The translations under genes were made by a program, and so were the position numbers. A stretch of 9,751 nucleotides of DNA from a methanogenic archaeon. GTDB taxonomy: Archaea > Thermoplasmatota > Thermoplasmata > Methanomassiliicoccales > Methanomethylophilaceae. Below are positions 7,591-9,751 of the stretch, piece by piece; positions within the stretch are counted from its first letter, which is position 1; each line of letters starts with the position of its first letter. The notes beneath the pieces are model-generated. The model was not told where the DNA came from. It did not search any database and saw only the letters and a list, made by a program, of their open reading frames with translations. Location: contig CADAGG010000043.1 of NCBI GenBank assembly GCA_902787415.1, forward strand, positions 1 to 9,751, in the 5' to 3' direction.

Positions 7591-7669
7591 GACTTATCAA
7601 GTATACGAAAATCAAAAACGTAACATGATTAGGTCTACCTAAAAAGTAGAGTTGACGTTCCTTAATAGC

Positions 7670-7702
7670 AAAAAAAAAGTACCCGCCGGAAAGTCCGGCG
7701 GG
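7670..7702 (-). terminator. Hairpin plus T-run terminator of the small cysteine protein gene
   Basis: CCCGCCGGA (7682-7690) and TCCGGCGGG (7694-7702) form a perfect 9-bp GC-rich stem with a 3-base loop. On the minus strand it is followed at once by nine T residues (7678-7670). It starts 8 bases after the stop of the gene at 7711-8031, so it should end that transcript and insulate it from the cobalt operon. The T run alone would suffice in archaea; the strong hairpin is bacterial in style. Confidence 0.75.
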
Positions 7703-7710
7703 AGAGGGTT

Positions 7711-8031
7711 TCACTCGATCTTGAAGGACACGTCCCTCTTGAGACCGAGGTCGGCTGCGACCTCGATGGCCTTGAGGACGGCACAGGGGATGGGGCAGGC
7801 GGAGTGGGTGATGTGCTCGCTCGCGGCGATGTACACGGGGTTCTGCACCATGGGGAGGGTGAACTCGTCGTATGCCCCGACGGGTTTGAGGGCCTCGGCG
7901 AAGGCTTTGACCATCTTGCAGGGGGTGTCGATGGTGACCACGACGCTCATCATATCCTCCGAGGGCTCGGCGTGGATCTTGGCGTTCATCTTGCATACTC
8001 CGGGGTCGACGGTGATGTTGCACTCGCTCAT
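7711..8031 (-). CDS. Small cysteine-containing protein of unknown function (DUF6951-like)
   Basis: A 106-residue soluble protein with no membrane helix. The opening ITVDPGVCKMNAKI, a middle DTPCKMVKAF and the C-terminal HITHSACPIPCAVLKAIEVAADLGLKRDV resemble, from memory, a family of short methanogen and bacterial proteins filed as DUF6951. I could not search to confirm this. Cysteines are at 4, 13, 38, 79 and 83; the last two form CPIPC, with His73 and His76 just before. Metal or cofactor binding is plausible but unproven. The ATG at 8031 lies about 30 bases after a TATA-like ATTTTAT (8066-8060) with no Shine-Dalgarno, as in a near-leaderless archaeal gene. A strong terminator follows. It is transcribed in the same direction as the cobalt operon but as a separate unit. 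Confidence 0.75.
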   Translation of the reverse strand: MSECNITVDPGVCKMNAKIHAEPSEDMMSVVVTIDTPCKMVKAFAEALKPVGAYDEFTLPMVQNPVYIAASEHITHSACPIPCAVLKAIEVAADLGLKRDVSFKIE

Positions 8032-8213
8032 TTTATCGTCACGTAATCGGTCGGCATGGATAAAATGGATTCTATGTACACATCGGATGGTTATGAAAAT
8101 GTTGGATGGTTATTGAACTAAAAGTGGGGTTCTGTAACGAAGTGTGTGGAAATGAATTCTCACACCCTAGCGTGCTATCAGAACGGCGGCACCGCCGCCT
8201 ACGTCAAGGATCC
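8032..8213. other. Junction zone between archaeal-type and Firmicute-type DNA
   Basis: This stretch has no complete gene. The left part (about 8032-8115) is AT-rich, holds the promoter of the small cysteine protein gene, and contains a 10-base direct repeat GGATGGTTAT at 8085-8094 and 8104-8113. From 8152 a short open + frame begins MNSHTLACYQNGGTAAYVKD; it could be the first codons of an archaeal gene divergent from the gene at 7711. That frame runs on past 8213 only as a shadow of the alcohol dehydrogenase. Dehydrogenase similarity starts abruptly at 8214, next to a GGATCC at 8208-8213, so the breakpoint is probably within about 10 bases of that site. Confidence 0.6.
8060..8066 (-). promoter_or_regulatory. 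TATA-like element of the small cysteine protein gene
   Basis: The minus strand reads CCATTTTATCC here, 29-35 bases before the ATG at 8031. Spacing fits a near-leaderless archaeal transcript. The element is weak and the call rests mainly on position. Confidence 0.4.
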
Positions 8214-9017
8214 TGCCCAGCTGCCCCAGACTGTGGTGAGGCTGGCGCCGTGGGTGACATCGAAGCGGCCGGAGAGCTCGTGGCCCAGCTTGTGGCAAGC
8301 GAAGTCCTTGGCCCTGCCCAAGCCCGTGAGGTTGTTGTGGGAGAGGCTGCCGCAGTACATGATCTCGCTCATGGCATCGTAGTTCTGCTGGTCCTGGAGG
8401 AGGACTCTGGACTGTTTGATGACATTTCTCATGAGGCCTTCGGCAATGAGATCCGTCATTTCGTTGGGGGCAGGGTCGGTGGTGAAGTACCGCTCAAGAG
8501 TATGCATGAGGATGTCGGCAATGCCGCAGAAGACTTGCCGCTTGGGGGCGGTGAAGGCCAGCTCAGGATTCATGAAGGCCAGGGTGGGGCGGTTGAGGTC
8601 GGTGTTCAGCCCTGCCTTCTTGCCTGTTTCCTCGTTGGTGATGACCGCCGAGTCGCTGGTCTCGCTGCCGGCAGCCGCCAGGGTCAGCACAGCTCCCATG
8701 GCAGTAGTCCGGGTGAGCTTCACCTTGCCACTCCAGAAGTCCCAGATATCCACACCCGGGTTGGCTACGCCATGGGCTACGGCCTTGGCGGAGTCGATGA
8801 CGCTGCCGCCGCCTACGGCCAGGATGAAGTCGGCTTTGAAGAGCATGGCATCGTTTATGGCACCGCGCACCCAGGCCAGGCGGGGATTGGGCTTGACGCC
8901 GCCGTAGACGATGAAGACCCGGCTCTTGCCATAAGCGCGGATTTTTTCTGCGATGTGAGTTTCTGCACCTTTGCCGAAGATTATTTCTGTGGGGCATTTG
9001 AAGTTAAAAGATTGCAT
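8199..9017 (-). pseudogene. Iron-dependent alcohol dehydrogenase, C-terminally truncated and internally deleted
   Basis: The N-terminal 272 codons of a butanol-dehydrogenase/YqhD-type group III alcohol dehydrogenase, an NAD(P)H enzyme reducing aldehydes in fermentation. The start at 9017 follows a perfect GGAGGT (9030-9025) by 7 bases and gives MQSFNFKCPTEIIFGKG, the normal N-terminus. Visible are GGGSVIDSAK (69-78), the DILMH pair Asp168 and His172, and His242 and His256 fourteen apart, which together are the four metal ligands. Two defects are seen. First, after VWGSWA (262-267) only GSLT and a stop follow, so about 115 C-terminal residues are missing. Second, VFIVYGG runs straight into VKPNPRL at residues 40/41, omitting about 30 residues that normally carry part of the cofactor-binding region. 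The truncation may be an assembly or cloning artefact rather than natural decay. Confidence 0.85.
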
Positions 9018-9024
9018 AGGGGTT

Positions 9025-9030
9025 ACCTCC
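9025..9030 (-). promoter_or_regulatory. Strong bacterial Shine-Dalgarno of the alcohol dehydrogenase
   Basis: The minus strand reads GGAGGT, 7 bases before the ATG at 9017. It decides that start over the in-frame ATG at 9050. Confidence 0.8.
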
Positions 9031-9215
9031 GTTTGGCTCCAATATGGCAACTGTCTTTGGGTTGTACAATCATACCTTTATGGAGAATTCTCTATGAATG
9101 CTTTTTATCCTGCTGTTAAGCGAGAAAAAGCGATAAGGTGTAAAAAAAGGAATTTTGTCTGCTTTGTAGAATATAGGAAAACTGAAATAATGTTTTCAGA
9201 TGGGAGCGCTGCGGT
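9031..9215. promoter_or_regulatory. Divergent intergenic region between the alcohol dehydrogenase and the sensor gene
   Basis: An AT-rich 185-base gap. For the dehydrogenase, TATGAT on the minus strand (9074-9069) could be a -10 element, with no good -35. Just upstream is a near-palindrome TGGAGAATTCTCTA (9081-9094) with one mismatched pair and a perfect 10-bp core (9083-9092), a possible operator. For the sensor gene, TTGTAG (9164-9169) and AATAAT (9186-9191) with a 16-base spacer form a weak candidate bacterial promoter. None of these is certain. Confidence 0.35.
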
Positions 9216-9751
9216 ATGTATAAATATCTGCCTTTGGCTATGGTTGCTTTGCTGCCGGTGCTCCTGTCGGCTGTGCTTTACTATGCTTATAGCAAGCCCC
9301 TGGCTCACTGGAGCAACAGGAAAAAGCAGTTGCTGGCAGGGTTGTGCTTTGGCCTGGTGGCGATTTTTGGCACCGAGTTTGGGGTGCCCATGGACGGTCT
9401 CAAGGTGAATGTGCGTGATGCAGCGCCTATTTGCGCAGGCCTGATATTTGGTGCGCCTGCCGGGATTATGGCGGGGCTTATAGGCGGCATAGAGCGGTAT
9501 CTGGCGGCCTGGTGGGGGGCTGGCTTCTACACTCAGCTGGCTTGCACCCTGGGGACGATTTTTGCCGGTTTTTTCGCGGCGGCGCTCAGACGCTATATGT
9601 TTGATGACAAGAAACCCGGCTGGGTTTACGGCCTGGCGGTGGGGGGCGTGGCGGAAATAGTCCACATGACCCTGATTTTCTTCACAAACATGAATGATGC
9701 CAAGACGGGCTTTCACTTCATTCACCTGTGTACCATCCCCATGGTCACCGC
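9216..9751 (+). CDS. LytS-type 5TM receptor sensor protein, 3' end outside the window
   Basis: The frame opens at the ATG at 9216, preceded by GGGAG (9202-9206), and stays open to the right edge, giving 178 residues. Residues 1-25 form a first membrane helix. From about 38 onward the sequence matches the 5TMR_LYT membrane sensor domain of LytS/YehU-like proteins: GLVAIFGTEFGVP (46-58), the hallmark NVRDAAPICAGLIFGAPAG (65-83), then IGGIERYL (89-96), and further helices near 105-125 and 138-157. In this family the membrane domain precedes a cytosolic output module such as a histidine kinase, GGDEF or phosphatase domain; here that part is outside the window, so the output is unknown. It is divergent from the alcohol dehydrogenase. 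Codon use and the ribosome binding site are bacterial in style. Confidence 0.85.
   Translation, partial: MYKYLPLAMVALLPVLLSAVLYYAYSKPLAHWSNRKKQLLAGLCFGLVAIFGTEFGVPMDGLKVNVRDAAPICAGLIFGAPAGIMAGLIGGIERYLAAWWGAGFYTQLACTLGTIFAGFFAAALRRYMFDDKKPGWVYGLAVGGVAEIVHMTLIFFTNMNDAKTGFHFIHLCTIPMVT

Larger units (their letters stand above)
7440..7710. other. Intergenic control region between cbiM and the upstream small gene
   Basis: This 271-base gap has no credible gene. It contains, from right to left, the terminator of the upstream gene, an AT-rich stretch with the partial repeats ACTTATC (7542-7548, 7592-7598) and CGAAAATC (7548-7555, 7606-7613), the two palindromes, the TATA box, the leader hairpin and the cbiM ribosome binding site. 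It is clearly more AT-rich than the coding DNA on either side. Confidence 0.7.

Noticed and set aside
6363..7592. 409-codon + frame opposite cbiN and cbiM
   Set aside because: Very acidic Asp/Gly/Glu composition with no domain; it mirrors the coding strand of confident cbiM and cbiN.
7628..7650. Small stem TCTAC/GTAGA in the cbiM upstream region as an RNA gene
   Set aside because: Only 5 bp, no promoter or conserved structure visible.
8106..9119. 337-codon + frame opposite the alcohol dehydrogenase
   Set aside because: Overlaps the clear dehydrogenase on the other strand over its whole useful length and shows no family motifs.
9580..9640. Inverted repeat AAACCC/GGGTTT as a terminator
   Set aside because: It lies inside the open reading frame of the sensor gene and is only 6 bp with no T run.
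9105..9725. 206-codon minus frame at the right end
   Set aside because: Lies opposite the 5TM sensor domain, whose membrane helices and NVRD motif are clear on +.

Overview
The window joins two pieces that do not look like one genome. Bases 1 to about 8,200 read as a moderately GC-rich archaeon, most likely a gut- or rumen-type methanogen of the Methanomassiliicoccales or a relative (inference). The signs are TATA-type promoters, near-leaderless starts, and a cobalt-uptake operon of the kind methanogens need for corrinoids. Bases from about 8,210 to the end read as a Firmicute, probably of the Selenomonas/Negativicutes type. The signs are a perfect GGAGGT ribosome binding site, an iron-dependent alcohol dehydrogenase and a LytS-type 5TM sensor. 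The alcohol dehydrogenase loses all similarity to its family exactly where the archaeal-looking DNA begins, so a chimeric assembly or clone is the simplest reading. A recent transfer is the alternative.

Layout, left to right. (1) The 3' part of a DUF2130 coiled-coil/nuclease-like gene on +, open at the left edge. It overlaps tail-to-tail with (2) a CPA2 (Kef/NapA-type) cation:proton antiporter on -. (3) A 92-residue PpiC-type parvulin on -, with a leaderless-type TATA promoter. (4) A five-gene cobalt ECF transporter operon on -, transcribed cbiM-cbiN-cbiQ-cbiO-cbiO. Its genes are separated by a few bases or overlap by 4. (5) An approximately 270-base AT-rich control region for cbiM with a TATA box, a perfect 14-bp palindrome over the predicted transcription start, a second imperfect copy 91 bp upstream, and a leader hairpin. 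(6) A small cysteine-containing unknown protein on -, ending in a hairpin-plus-T-run terminator. (7) The junction zone at about 8,032-8,213. (8) A broken iron-dependent alcohol dehydrogenase on -. (9) A divergent, right-truncated LytS-like sensor on +.

The cobalt operon is the functional core. CbiM with CbiN captures Co2+, CbiQ is the transmembrane coupling protein, and the two CbiO ATPases form the motor. Both CbiO proteins carry the same extra C-terminal domain of about 125 residues. The palindrome pair is the best candidate for metal- or corrinoid-responsive control. The first CbiO lacks any ATG, GTG or TTG at its natural N-terminus. I see no CRISPR array, insertion sequence, tRNA or rRNA.
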